A stretch of DNA of 61,898 nt from Burkholderiales bacterium (GTDB taxonomy: Bacteria > Pseudomonadota > Gammaproteobacteria > Burkholderiales > Burkholderiaceae_C): assembly GCA_028868825.1 (NCBI GenBank), contig JAGWTU010000031.1, positions 1 through 61,898 of the forward strand. The letters run 5' to 3'. A program made the translations under genes and the position numbers. The notes under the pieces are model-generated. The model saw only the letters and a program-made list of their open reading frames with translations. It had not been told where the DNA came from and made no database searches. Below are positions 45,145-52,649 of the stretch, one piece after another; within the stretch, counting starts at the first letter, position 1, and each line of letters begins with the position of its first letter.

Positions 45145-45876
45145 CTATTTCCGCTCCAGCGCCGCGGCCCAGGCGGCGAGATGGCGGTGTTCGCGCGCGT
45201 CGTCGGCCTGGTGGCGGGTCGGGCTGAAGAAGAGCCCGGGGGCGTGCAGCAGCTTGCTGATCGGGAACACGAGCATCAGCGTCGCCACCAGCGTCAGGTG
45301 CAGCAACAGCAGCGGGTCGGCCGGCAGCGGGCCGATCTCGAAATGCATCAGCCCCAGCAGGTAGGCCTTGACGGCGATGACATCGGTGCGCGCGACGAAG
45401 CGCATCGCCAGGCCCGAGAGCCCGATCGCCAGCAGCAGCGCCAGATGCAGATGGTCCGACGGTGTCGAGACATAGCGCACGCGGTCGACGAGGAAGCGCC
45501 GCGCCCACAGCCCGGCCAGACCCGCGACCATCGCGAAGCCGGCGTAGGTGCCCAGCGGCTGCACGAGGGCGATGGCTGCCCAGACCGGCTGCTGGACATA
45601 GCGCAGATGGCGCAGCAGCACGAGCAGCAGCGCGGCGTGGAAGGTCCAGCCGAAGACCCAGGTCCACAGGCTGGAGCGGAACAGGCTTTCGAAGAAGCAG
45701 ACCTCGCGCGCCATGCGCAGCACGACGCCGCCGCGCGTCGTCGGCGCCGGCGTCGTCGGGATCTTCAGCGGCGCCGGCGTGCTCGCGTAACTGCGCACCT
45801 TCAGCGCGACGCCGACGACGAGGACGGCGAAGGCGACGTAGAACAGCGCCGCATAGACGGCCGCGAGCGGTGTCAT
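45145..45876 (-). CDS. dsrM: DsrM, NarI-like cytochrome b membrane subunit
   Basis: A 243-aa membrane protein with five to six helices, related to NarI and HdrE. Candidate haem b histidines lie in WTFHAALLLVLLRHLRYV and in LMHFEIGPLPADPLLLLHLTLV. It anchors DsrK and connects it to the quinone pool. It follows dsrC by 19 bases and ends just before dsrK, the standard A. vinosum-type gene order. Confidence 0.92.
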   Translation of the reverse strand: MTPLAAVYAALFYVAFAVLVVGVALKVRSYASTPAPLKIPTTPAPTTRGGVVLRMAREVCFFESLFRSSLWTWVFGWTFHAALLLVLLRHLRYVQQPVWAAIALVQPLGTYAGFAMVAGLAGLWARRFLVDRVRYVSTPSDHLHLALLLAIGLSGLAMRFVARTDVIAVKAYLLGLMHFEIGPLPADPLLLLHLTLVATLMLVFPISKLLHAPGLFFSPTRHQADDAREHRHLAAWAAALERK

Positions 45877-45895
45877 GGCGGCGCGCTTGCGGATC

Positions 45896-46228
45896 TCAGA
45901 CGCAGCCGGTCGGCTTGGGCAGGCCGGCGATCTTGCACGCCTGCTTGGCCGGGCCGTAGGGGAACAGCTCGTAGAGGTACTTGCTGTTGCCCTTTTCGGG
46001 GCCGAGCTGCTTGCCGATGGCCTTGGTCAGCACGCGCACGGCGGGCGCGATCTGGTATTCGTTGTAATAGTCGCGCAGGAAATTGACGACTTCCCAATGG
46101 TTGGACGTCATCTCGACGTTCTCGCCCTGGGCGATGACCTTGCCGATATCCTCGTTCCAGTCGGCGAGGTTGACGAGATAGCCCTCCTCGTCGGTTTCGT
46201 AGCTGCTGCCGTTGACTTCGATGGCCAT
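45896..46228 (-). CDS. dsrC: DsrC, canonical sulfur-carrier with both C-terminal cysteines
   Basis: A 110-aa protein with the DsrC core (YETDEEGYLVNLADWNEDIG, then TSNHWEVVNFLRDYYNEYQIAP). The full redox arm is ACKIAGLPKPTGCV, with C98 (CysB) and penultimate C109 (CysA). It receives sulfur from DsrEFH and presents it to DsrAB and DsrMK. This is the only DsrC-family protein in the window that can carry sulfur; two paralogs at 36288 and 50764 have lost both cysteines. Confidence 0.97.
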   Translation of the reverse strand: MAIEVNGSSYETDEEGYLVNLADWNEDIGKVIAQGENVEMTSNHWEVVNFLRDYYNEYQIAPAVRVLTKAIGKQLGPEKGNSKYLYELFPYGPAKQACKIAGLPKPTGCV

Positions 46229-46260
46229 GGTTGTTCTCTTTCGCTGTGATGCCGGCTCGC

Positions 46261-46560
46261 TCAGAGCCAGGACTGGTTGCTGGAATGCTCGGCGACGAGG
46301 TCGACGAAGCCGGCGTAATCGACGGGCGTGACGCCGGGCGCGAGGCGGCCGCCCATGCCGCGCGCTTCGAGGTCGGGGCGCAGCGCGTAGACCTTCAGCT
46401 TCTGCGCCGCGGCGGCGATGCCCGATTCGGCCGCCGCCGATGCGGTCGCGGCGTAGACGGCGTCCTCGGTCAGCAGCAGGGCCTGGCCGGGCAGCGCCAG
46501 GCGCAGGCAGCTGGCCAGCGAGGTGGTCTGGCGGTGCGATTTGTTGACGATGTGCAGCAT
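46261..46560 (-). CDS. dsrH: DsrH, sulfur-relay subunit of DsrEFH
   Basis: A 99-aa TusB/DsrH-family protein. It begins MLHIVNKSH and carries the conserved cysteine near the N-terminus (LASCLRLA, C18) that corresponds to DsrH Cys20. It forms the hexameric DsrE2F2H2 complex with the two genes before it, 7 bases after dsrF. Confidence 0.92.
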   Translation of the reverse strand: MLHIVNKSHRQTTSLASCLRLALPGQALLLTEDAVYAATASAAAESGIAAAAQKLKVYALRPDLEARGMGGRLAPGVTPVDYAGFVDLVAEHSSNQSWL

Positions 46561-46567
46561 GGCGGGT

Positions 46568-46930
46568 CTAGAAGGAGAGAACGACGTCCTGTTCGGCCAT
46601 CAGCGCGGCCATTTCGGCGCTCGACAGCGTCTGCACCGGCACGACGAGGTCGTCCAGGGCGAGGCCGCGCGCGGCCATCGATTCGGCCTCGACATAGAGC
46701 TTCTCGACGTCGTAGCCCTCGAGCGCGCGATAGGTCTTCGAGTGGTTCTTGATGCCGATGCCGGCCGTGTCCTGGCCCTTGACGAGTTCGTAGACGCCGT
46801 CGTCGATGAAGGCGAGGCTGACGTCCTGGTCGAAGGTGGCGGCGATGAGCACGACCTCGAGGCTTTCGAGCGCATAGATCGTCCCGTAGGGCGCCTTGCG
46901 GTTGACGAACATGAATTTCTTCACCGCCAT
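46568..46930 (-). CDS. dsrF: DsrF, sulfur-relay subunit of DsrEFH
   Basis: A 120-aa TusC/DsrF-family protein: KKFMFVNRKAPYGTIYALESLEVVLIAATFDQDVSLAFIDDGVYEL. It has no cysteine, as the structural subunit does not need one. ATG 46930 is chosen because it falls one base after the dsrE stop; an ATG 12 bases upstream would overlap dsrE. The neighbours dsrE and dsrH complete the complex. Confidence 0.92.
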   Translation of the reverse strand: MAVKKFMFVNRKAPYGTIYALESLEVVLIAATFDQDVSLAFIDDGVYELVKGQDTAGIGIKNHSKTYRALEGYDVEKLYVEAESMAARGLALDDLVVPVQTLSSAEMAALMAEQDVVLSF

Positions 46931-46931
46931 C

Positions 46932-47291
46932 TCAGTCCCCAAACGTCACGAGACGGTCCGCCTTGATGCCGGCATCGACGAGCTGCCCGAGCCCCGAGAT
47001 GCGGAACCCCGGCGCCAGCACCTCGTCCTTGATGCCGCGGCGCAGCGCCGCGGCGACGCAGACGACGAGGTCGACGCCATGCTCGGCCTTCAGCGCCGAC
47101 CAGCGATTGACGACATGGCGGTCGTCCTGCGGCGGCTCGGTGAGCCGGGTCGCGTTGTAGACGCCGTCGTGATAGAAGAAGACGCGCTGGATCTCGTGCC
47201 CCTTGGCGATCGCCGCGGCGGCGAATTGATACGCCGTGTCGCTGGCCTGGTGCGTGTACGGGCCTTCGCTGACGAGCAGACCGAATTTCAT
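46932..47291 (-). CDS. dsrE: DsrE, catalytic sulfurtransferase subunit of DsrEFH
   Basis: A 119-aa TusD/DsrE-family protein with active-site C78 in VDLVVCVAAALRRG, the same position as in characterised DsrE. It accepts persulfide sulfur, probably from TusA, and passes it to DsrC. It starts 14 bases after dsrB and is followed immediately by dsrF. DsrEFH occurs only in oxidative Dsr systems, which fixes the direction of the pathway. Confidence 0.95.
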   Translation of the reverse strand: MKFGLLVSEGPYTHQASDTAYQFAAAAIAKGHEIQRVFFYHDGVYNATRLTEPPQDDRHVVNRWSALKAEHGVDLVVCVAAALRRGIKDEVLAPGFRISGLGQLVDAGIKADRLVTFGD

Positions 47292-47305
47292 CTGTCGCCT
47301 CGACC

Positions 47306-48373
47306 TCAGAACCGGATATGCGTCGACGCGTTGAGGTTGGCGCGCGAACCGCGCCAGTCGTCGATCAGGTACTTGGTGAACGGCAGATCGCATTTCTCGA
47401 AGAAGCGCGGCCAGCCGATGCGCTCGACCCAGTCGGAGACGCGCTCCCACGACCGCGCATCCTCCTTGTACGTATAGAGGATCTTCTTGACGATGGCCGA
47501 GACCTCGGGCCAGCGCGGCGGGTTGTTCGGCAGGCCGCTGGCGACCATCTTCATGAAGGTCGGCTTGCCGCGCGCATTCGAGTTCTTGCCGCCGACCCAG
47601 ATCGCCAGCTTCGAATACTCGGGGTCGTTGATCTGCATCGGCGGGCAGGGGGGGTAGCAGGCGCCGCAGCAGATGCATTTCTTCTCGTCGACCTCGAGCG
47701 AAGGCTTGCCGTTGACGAGCGCCGGCCGGATCGCCGCCACCGGGCAGCGCGCGACGACGGCGGGCCGCTCGCAGACGTTGGCGACGAGGTCGTGGTTGAT
47801 CTTCGGCGGCTTCGTGTGCTGGACGATGATCGCGATGTCGGCCTGGCCGCCGCAATTGATCTCGCAGCAGCTCGTCGAGAGGTGGACGCGGTTGGGCATG
47901 TCCTCGCGGATGAATTCGGCGTGGAGTTCGTCCATCAGCGCCTTCACCGCGCCCGAGGCGTCGGTGCCCGGGATGTCGCAATGCAGCCAGCCCTGGGTGT
48001 GGGCGATCATCGAGACCGAATTGCCGGTGCCGCCGACCGGGAAGCCCGCCTGCTGCAGCGCCTCGATCAGCGGCGCCACCTTGGCCTCGTCGCTGACGAT
48101 GAACTCGATGTTGCTGCGGATCGTGAACCGCACATGGCCTTCGGCGTAGCGGTCGGCGATGTCGCACAGGCGGCGGATCGTGTGCACGTCCATCTGGCGC
48201 TGCGTGCCGGCGCGCACGGTCCAGACCTCGTCGCCGCCGTTGGCCACATGGTGCAGCACGCCGGGGCGCGGGCGGTCGTGGCGCTTCCAGTCGCCGTAAT
48301 TCTTGCGCAGCGACGGGTGCAGGAAGGGCTTGTTGTCGGGGACGCCGCTCTCTATCGGTTGACGCATGGCCAT
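47306..48373 (-). CDS. dsrB: DsrB, dissimilatory sulfite reductase beta subunit (reverse type)
   Basis: A 355-aa protein with STSCCEINCGG, the sirohaem/[4Fe-4S]-side cysteines (C169, C170, C174). A ferredoxin insert has CICCGACYPPCPPMQI, and the nitrite/sulfite reductase fold surrounds both. Start is at 48373 (MAMRQP) or two codons later. With DsrA it oxidises sulfur bound to DsrC to sulfite, using sirohaem amide. Confidence 0.96.
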   Translation of the reverse strand: MAMRQPIESGVPDNKPFLHPSLRKNYGDWKRHDRPRPGVLHHVANGGDEVWTVRAGTQRQMDVHTIRRLCDIADRYAEGHVRFTIRSNIEFIVSDEAKVAPLIEALQQAGFPVGGTGNSVSMIAHTQGWLHCDIPGTDASGAVKALMDELHAEFIREDMPNRVHLSTSCCEINCGGQADIAIIVQHTKPPKINHDLVANVCERPAVVARCPVAAIRPALVNGKPSLEVDEKKCICCGACYPPCPPMQINDPEYSKLAIWVGGKNSNARGKPTFMKMVASGLPNNPPRWPEVSAIVKKILYTYKEDARSWERVSDWVERIGWPRFFEKCDLPFTKYLIDDWRGSRANLNASTHIRF

Positions 48374-48390
48374 CTCGTTCGCTCCTCGGT

Positions 48391-49686
48391 TCAGGCCTGG
48401 GCCTTCTTGGCCTGGATGCGGGCGACCTCGTCGTCCCAGCCGTCGGTGCGCACATAGGGATTCGTGCGCGGCGTCGAGACCATGTTCGGGTCGATCTCGA
48501 TGCCGATGCCCTCGAGGAAATTGACGAGGCCGATGCGCTCGATCATCTCGCCCGTGCGCTCGTGCTCAAGCGCGTTCTCGGCGAAGAAGTCGATCGTCTT
48601 CTGGCCGAGTTCGACGAGCGCCTCGTAGTCCTCGTCGGTCTTGAGGGGCATGAAGGGCACGATCACCGTGCCCATCAGGTCGCCGATCTTGAGCGTGCGC
48701 TTGCCGCCGATGAGGATCGTCGCGCCGGTGTCGGTGCCATGGGCGAGCGCGCCCGTCATCACGTTGATGCAATGCATGCAGCGCACGCAGTTCGCGTTGT
48801 CGATCTCGAGCGCGTGGGTGTCGCTGACCTTGACGCTGGTGATGCGCGGCCCGCTCTGCACATCCTTGACCTCCTTGAGCAGGATCGTCTTCGTCGGGCA
48901 GCGCGTGACGACGTCGGCGACGAGCTCGGTCATGCCATGCTTGTCGTACCAGGCGCGCGCCAGCGCCTCGTCGCTGCGCATGTTGTCGCGCCAGGTGCCG
49001 ATGACGGCCATGTCGCTGCGCTGGATCGAGTTCATGCAGTCGTTGGCGCAGCCGCTGAACTTGAACTTGAACTTGTACGGCAGGGCCGGGCGGTGGATGT
49101 CGTCGAGGAAGGTGTTGATGACCTGGCGGTGCGCGCGCGCCTCGTCGTAGCAGCTCTGCTCGCAGCGCGCGGCGCCGACGCAGCTCATCGAGGTGCGCAC
49201 CGCGGGGCCGGCGCCGCCGAGGTCGAAGCCGAGTTCATTGAGCTCGTCGAAGGCGTCCTGCACCTTGTCGCTGCGCGCGCCCTGGAACATGATGTCGCCG
49301 CTCTGGCCGTGGAAGGCGATCAGCCCCGAGCCGTGGCGCTCCCAGATGTCGCACATCTTGCGCAGCACCTCGGTCGTGTAATGCATGCCGGCCGGCGGCT
49401 GCACGCGCAGCGTGTGGAACTCGGCCGCATCGGGGTAGACCGGCTTGTCGTCGGCGCCCTTGAGTTCGGTGAAGCGCGGGATCACGCCGCCGCCATAGCC
49501 GAACACGCCGACCGTGCCGCCCTTCCAGTAGCCCTTCTTCGTGCGGTACGAGGTCTCGAGCTGGCCCATCAGGTCGACCATGTAGTCCTTGTCCTGGGCC
49601 AGGCGCTTGAGGCCGGTGACGAAGCTGGGCCAGGGTCCTGACTCGAGCTCGTCGAGCATCGGCGTGTCGTGGGGCTTCTTGGCCAT
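48391..49686 (-). CDS. dsrA: DsrA, dissimilatory sulfite reductase alpha subunit (reverse type)
   Basis: A 431-aa protein with the full sirohaem-[4Fe-4S] motif: SCVGAARCEQSC (C169, C175) and FSGCANDCMNS (C213, C217). A ferredoxin domain follows at NCVRCMHCINVMTG. The start MAKKPHDTP at 49686 has GGAGA upstream; an in-frame ATG 84 bases further up lies in the promoter region and is rejected. It is the first gene of the dsr transcript. Upstream it shares the CCCGGATGGGT element with tusA. Confidence 0.96.
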   Translation of the reverse strand: MAKKPHDTPMLDELESGPWPSFVTGLKRLAQDKDYMVDLMGQLETSYRTKKGYWKGGTVGVFGYGGGVIPRFTELKGADDKPVYPDAAEFHTLRVQPPAGMHYTTEVLRKMCDIWERHGSGLIAFHGQSGDIMFQGARSDKVQDAFDELNELGFDLGGAGPAVRTSMSCVGAARCEQSCYDEARAHRQVINTFLDDIHRPALPYKFKFKFSGCANDCMNSIQRSDMAVIGTWRDNMRSDEALARAWYDKHGMTELVADVVTRCPTKTILLKEVKDVQSGPRITSVKVSDTHALEIDNANCVRCMHCINVMTGALAHGTDTGATILIGGKRTLKIGDLMGTVIVPFMPLKTDEDYEALVELGQKTIDFFAENALEHERTGEMIERIGLVNFLEGIGIEIDPNMVSTPRTNPYVRTDGWDDEVARIQAKKAQA

Positions 49687-49790
49687 CGTGGTCTCCGTGA
49701 TTCGGAACGGCTGCGGCGGCGGTTCTCGTGGGGGGCCATCGTCTGCGGAGTCGCCCTCGTCCGCCATCACTCCGGTTGGGTGCGCGGCAC

Positions 49791-49830
49791 TACCCGGATG
49801 GGTTATCCGCCGCTCACCCAGCCCGGGTAT
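49791..49830. promoter_or_regulatory. sulfur-regulon motifs between dsrA and the divergent seven-gene cluster
   Basis: TACCCGGATGGGTTA (49791-49805) holds ACCC-GGAT-GGGT and shares the identical core CCCGGATGGGT with the tusA upstream site. A second inverted pair, ACCC-AGCCC-GGGT, lies at 49816-49828. Both sit about 100-145 bases before the dsrA ATG and 45-85 before the plus-strand gene at 49875. A regulator bound here could control both directions. The longer GTCTATT element of tusA and soeA is absent. Confidence 0.55.
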
Positions 49831-49874
49831 GGACAGCGGCCGCGCGCGGCGCGCTCAATCGCGGCTCGACTGCC

Positions 49875-50084
49875 ATGACGCGCCTGACTCCGCTCACCCG
49901 CATGCGCGCCCCGCTGGGCGGGCAGGAGATCGAGTTGCAGCAGATCGAATTCGACGGCGGCGGCATGCCGCTGCTGCGCACCCGGATCCGCGAGGGCAGC
50001 CGCTTCACGATCTTCGACCTCGACCCGGTGACGGCGCGCGCCTGGGCGCAGGCCATGCTCGACTGGGTCGAGAGCCAGGGCTGA
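49875..50084 (+). CDS. small uncharacterised dsr-linked protein (69 aa)
   Basis: A 69-aa protein: a short strand-rich N-terminal half (GQEIELQQIEFDGGGMPLLRTRIREGSRFTIFDLD) and a final helix (PVTARAWAQAMLDWVES). I do not recognise a characterised family. It is the first gene of the cluster divergent from dsrA, 14 bases before the Cas6-like gene. It shares the dsrA promoter region, so co-regulation with sulfur oxidation is likely. Confidence 0.65.
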   Translation: MTRLTPLTRMRAPLGGQEIELQQIEFDGGGMPLLRTRIREGSRFTIFDLDPVTARAWAQAMLDWVESQG

Positions 50085-50098
50085 GCCGGACGGCGGCG

Positions 50099-50740
50099 AT
50101 GGACGCGAGCCCGATGATCGACCTCGTCTACGCGCTGTCCGGCAGCGAGCTGGCGCGCGAACATCAGCGCGCGCTGGCCGCCGCGGTCGCGGCGCGGCTG
50201 CCCTGGCTGGCGCAGGAGCCGCGCGCCGGCATCGGGCGGCTGAACCTGAGCGACGGCGGCCCCGGCCGCGCGCTGCTCTCGCACCGCACCGAGCTGACGC
50301 TGCGGCTGCCGCGCGAGCGCGCCGCGGCGGCGCGCGACCTCGTCGGCGCCGAGCTCGCGGTGGGTGCGGCGCGGCTGCAGGTGCGCGGGATGCGTGCGCG
50401 CGAGCTGCGGCCGCATGGCACGCTGTATGCGCCGCTGGTGCTCGCCGGTGACGTCGCCAAGGCCACCGAGGCCGCCGAGGGCGGTGCCGGCGCGGTCGAC
50501 GAGGTGGCCTTCATGGCCGCCGTGCGGCGCGAACTCGACGCGCTCGATGTCGATTGCCGCGCCATCTGCGGCCGCCGCGGCGCCGTCGACGGCCTGCGCG
50601 GCCACAGCCTGATGCTCGACGGCCTGGGCACGGCCGCGGCATTGCGCGTGCTCGAGGTCGGCATCGGGCCGCAGCGCCTGTTCGGCTGCGGCTTCTTCGT
50701 CCCCCACAAGTCGGCCGCCGCGGTCGGCGTCCACGCATGA
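50099..50740 (+). CDS. Cas6/Cmx6-like RAMP-superfamily protein without CRISPR context
   Basis: A 213-aa protein; start ATG 50099 or 50114. It matches the pattern of subtype MYXAN Cas6 (Cmx6): LVYALSGSELAREHQRALAAAVAARLPWL with a conserved His in the first helix (H22), then LTLRLPRERAAAARDLVG, TLYAPLVLAG and LMLDGLG. The C-terminal glycine-rich loop GIGPQRLFGCGFFVPHK is typical of RAMP RNA-binding proteins. Genuine Cas6 cleaves CRISPR transcripts, but no repeats or other cas genes are in the window. It is embedded in a dsr-linked operon, so an RNA-related role outside CRISPR is likely. Assigned from remembered family patterns. Confidence 0.72.
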   Translation: MDASPMIDLVYALSGSELAREHQRALAAAVAARLPWLAQEPRAGIGRLNLSDGGPGRALLSHRTELTLRLPRERAAAARDLVGAELAVGAARLQVRGMRARELRPHGTLYAPLVLAGDVAKATEAAEGGAGAVDEVAFMAAVRRELDALDVDCRAICGRRGAVDGLRGHSLMLDGLGTAAALRVLEVGIGPQRLFGCGFFVPHKSAAAVGVHA

Positions 50741-50763
50741 ACACCCCACAGGAGGCCCCGGTC

Positions 50764-51093
50764 ATGGGATACCAGGTCAACGGCAGCGAGATCGAGACCG
50801 ACGGCGACGGCTATCTGCTCGAACCCGATTACGGCGAGGAGATCGTGCGCGTCATCGCCGCCGCCGAAGGGATCACCCTCGGCGCCGACCATTGGGTCGT
50901 CGTCGGCTACTTGCGCGACGAGTACCGCGAACAGGGCCACACGCCGAACTTCCGCAACCTGCTCAAGGGCCTGGCCGACAAGCTGCCGGGCTGCGACAGC
51001 AAATCGCTGTACGAGCTGTTTCCGCTCGGCCCGGCCAAGCAGGGCGCGAAGGTCGCCGGGCTGCCGCAGCCGCTGGGCAAGGGCGGCTATTGA
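50764..51093 (+). CDS. DsrC-family paralog with cysteine-less C-terminal arm (RspA-like)
   Basis: A 109-aa protein clearly homologous to DsrC: YQVNGSEIETDGDGYLLEPDYGEEIV, HWVVVGYLRDEYREQG, SLYELFPLGPAKQGAKVAGLPQPLGKGGY. The arm position of CysB is Ala and the penultimate CysA is lost, so it cannot carry sulfur. One Cys (C77) remains in the body. The start is set by AGGAGG 8 bases upstream; an earlier ATG (50737) overlapping the Cas6-like stop is less likely. Suggested role: regulatory or structural partner in the sulfur system, not a carrier. Confidence 0.9.
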   Translation: MGYQVNGSEIETDGDGYLLEPDYGEEIVRVIAAAEGITLGADHWVVVGYLRDEYREQGHTPNFRNLLKGLADKLPGCDSKSLYELFPLGPAKQGAKVAGLPQPLGKGGY

Positions 51094-51737
51094 ACGCGCC
51101 AAACGCCCCGGCCACGCCGGCGCTGCGCATCAAGAGCCGCTGGTTTCGGACCGGCGCGCCGCGCGGTCCCGCCGAGCAGGCCTCGGCGATGGCCTTCATC
51201 GTCTGGCGCGTCTCGCGCTCGGTGCTCGAACGCATGCGCGGCGCGCATTTCGACATCGACGCCGGCCCGGCCTATTTCGCCTTCCTGCGCGAGACGCTGG
51301 CCTTCGGCGTCGCCTGTGTCGACCGCCTGGCCCATGCGCGGCTCGACGCCGCGGCGCGCGTCGAATTCACGACCGCGCTCGTGTTGCAGGTCGCGCGCAC
51401 GCTGCAGGACAACGAGGACGAGCTGCTCGGCACGCCGCCGCCCGGCGCACCGGGCCATCGCGATGAATTCATCGACCTCGTCAATGCGCGCATGGTCGAG
51501 TACGCCGATTTCGGCGCCGACGCGTCGAGGGTCGAATTCGAGCCCGATTTCGGCTTCCTGCGCTATTACGGCAGCTGCCTCGAGCCGACGCTGCCGCCCA
51601 AGGACCGGCCCTGGGTCATCGATCAGGTGATGGCCGCCGAGGCGCCGCAGCTCGTGGCGACGCTGCGCCGCGCCATGGCCGATCTGCACGATCCGGTGGC
51701 GAGGCGCGCCGCGCGCGCGCGGCTCAGTGGTGATTGA
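51090..51737 (+). CDS. uncharacterised dsr-linked protein (215 aa)
   Basis: I do not recognise the family. Start TTG 51090 overlaps the DsrC-like stop (TTGA). The chain looks soluble and mostly helical, with LRIKSRWFRTGAPRGPAEQASAMAFIVWRVS at the start and a conserved-looking aromatic/acidic end (DFGFLRYYGS, KDRPWVIDQVMAAEAPQ). No metal or nucleotide motif is seen. It is directly followed, with no gap, by the TauD-like gene. Context suggests an accessory protein of the same system, possibly a chaperone. Confidence 0.65.
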   Translation: MNAPNAPATPALRIKSRWFRTGAPRGPAEQASAMAFIVWRVSRSVLERMRGAHFDIDAGPAYFAFLRETLAFGVACVDRLAHARLDAAARVEFTTALVLQVARTLQDNEDELLGTPPPGAPGHRDEFIDLVNARMVEYADFGADASRVEFEPDFGFLRYYGSCLEPTLPPKDRPWVIDQVMAAEAPQLVATLRRAMADLHDPVARRAARARLSGD

Positions 51738-52649
51738 GTGGTGATCGAGATGGGCGCCCGCCTCAGCAACCCCTACGACCTCGACGACGACCGCGCCTAT
51801 CGCCGCTGGCGCGACCTCAAGCTCGAGCGCGCGCCGAGGCGCGCCGACGATCTCGCCGTCGAGCTGCGCGACCCCTGCGCGATCACCCCCTCCGAGCGCG
51901 GCGCGCTGCTCGCGGCCATCGAGCGCGGCGGCGTCGCGATCTACAGCGGACCGCCGACCTCGGCGGCCGCGGGCAAGGCACTCGTCGCGCGGCTCGGCGC
52001 CCAGCTCGCACTGACGCGGCTCGACGCCAACTGGCTCGCCGACGAGGACGGCATCTCGGCGATCGCCGTCGGCCATGGCGACCGCGCCGATTTCATCCCC
52101 TACACCGACCGCGCGATCCGCTGGCACACCGACGGCTATTACCACCCGCCCGGGCGCCGCATCCGCTCGATGATCCTGCATTGCGTGCAGCCCGCGGCGC
52201 GCGGCGGCGCCAACGGCCTGCTCGACCCCGAGCTCGCCTACATCGCGCTGCGCGACGCCGACCCGGCGCATGTCGCGGCGCTGATGCAGCCCGACGCGAT
52301 GACGATACCGGCACGGCTCGACGACGCCGGCGTCGCGCGCGCGGCGCAGGGCGGGCCGGTGTTCGAAGTCGCCGACGGCGCGCTGGCGCTGCGCTACACG
52401 GCGCGCACGCGCAGCATCGAATGGAAGGACGATGCGGCGACGGCCGCGGCGCGCGCCGCGCTCGAGCGCCTGCTCGACGGCGGCACGCCGTGGACGCTGC
52501 GGCTGCGGCTGGCACCGGGCATGGGCATCGTCGGCCGCAACGTGCTGCACGACCGCGAGGCCTTCGCCGACGACCCCGCCGCGCCGCGCCTGGTGCTGCG
52601 CGCGCGCTATCTCGACCGCGTGGGAGGCGAGCCTTGGCGCAATGGCTGA
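51738..52649 (+). CDS. TauD/TfdA-like Fe(II)/2-oxoglutarate-type oxygenase
   Basis: A 303-aa protein starting at GTG 51738, immediately after the previous stop; GTG 51741 or ATG 51750 are alternatives. The Fe(II) triad is visible: HxD in IRWHTDGYYHP (H130, D132) and the distal His in GRNVLHDREAF (H271). Arginines near the C-terminus (LVLRARYLDR) could bind 2-oxoglutarate. TauD-type enzymes can release sulfite from sulfonates, but no taurine transporter is present. Its place inside a dsr-linked operon suggests a protein or sulfur-compound substrate. Confidence 0.78.
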   Translation: MVIEMGARLSNPYDLDDDRAYRRWRDLKLERAPRRADDLAVELRDPCAITPSERGALLAAIERGGVAIYSGPPTSAAAGKALVARLGAQLALTRLDANWLADEDGISAIAVGHGDRADFIPYTDRAIRWHTDGYYHPPGRRIRSMILHCVQPAARGGANGLLDPELAYIALRDADPAHVAALMQPDAMTIPARLDDAGVARAAQGGPVFEVADGALALRYTARTRSIEWKDDAATAAARAALERLLDGGTPWTLRLRLAPGMGIVGRNVLHDREAFADDPAAPRLVLRARYLDRVGGEPWRNG

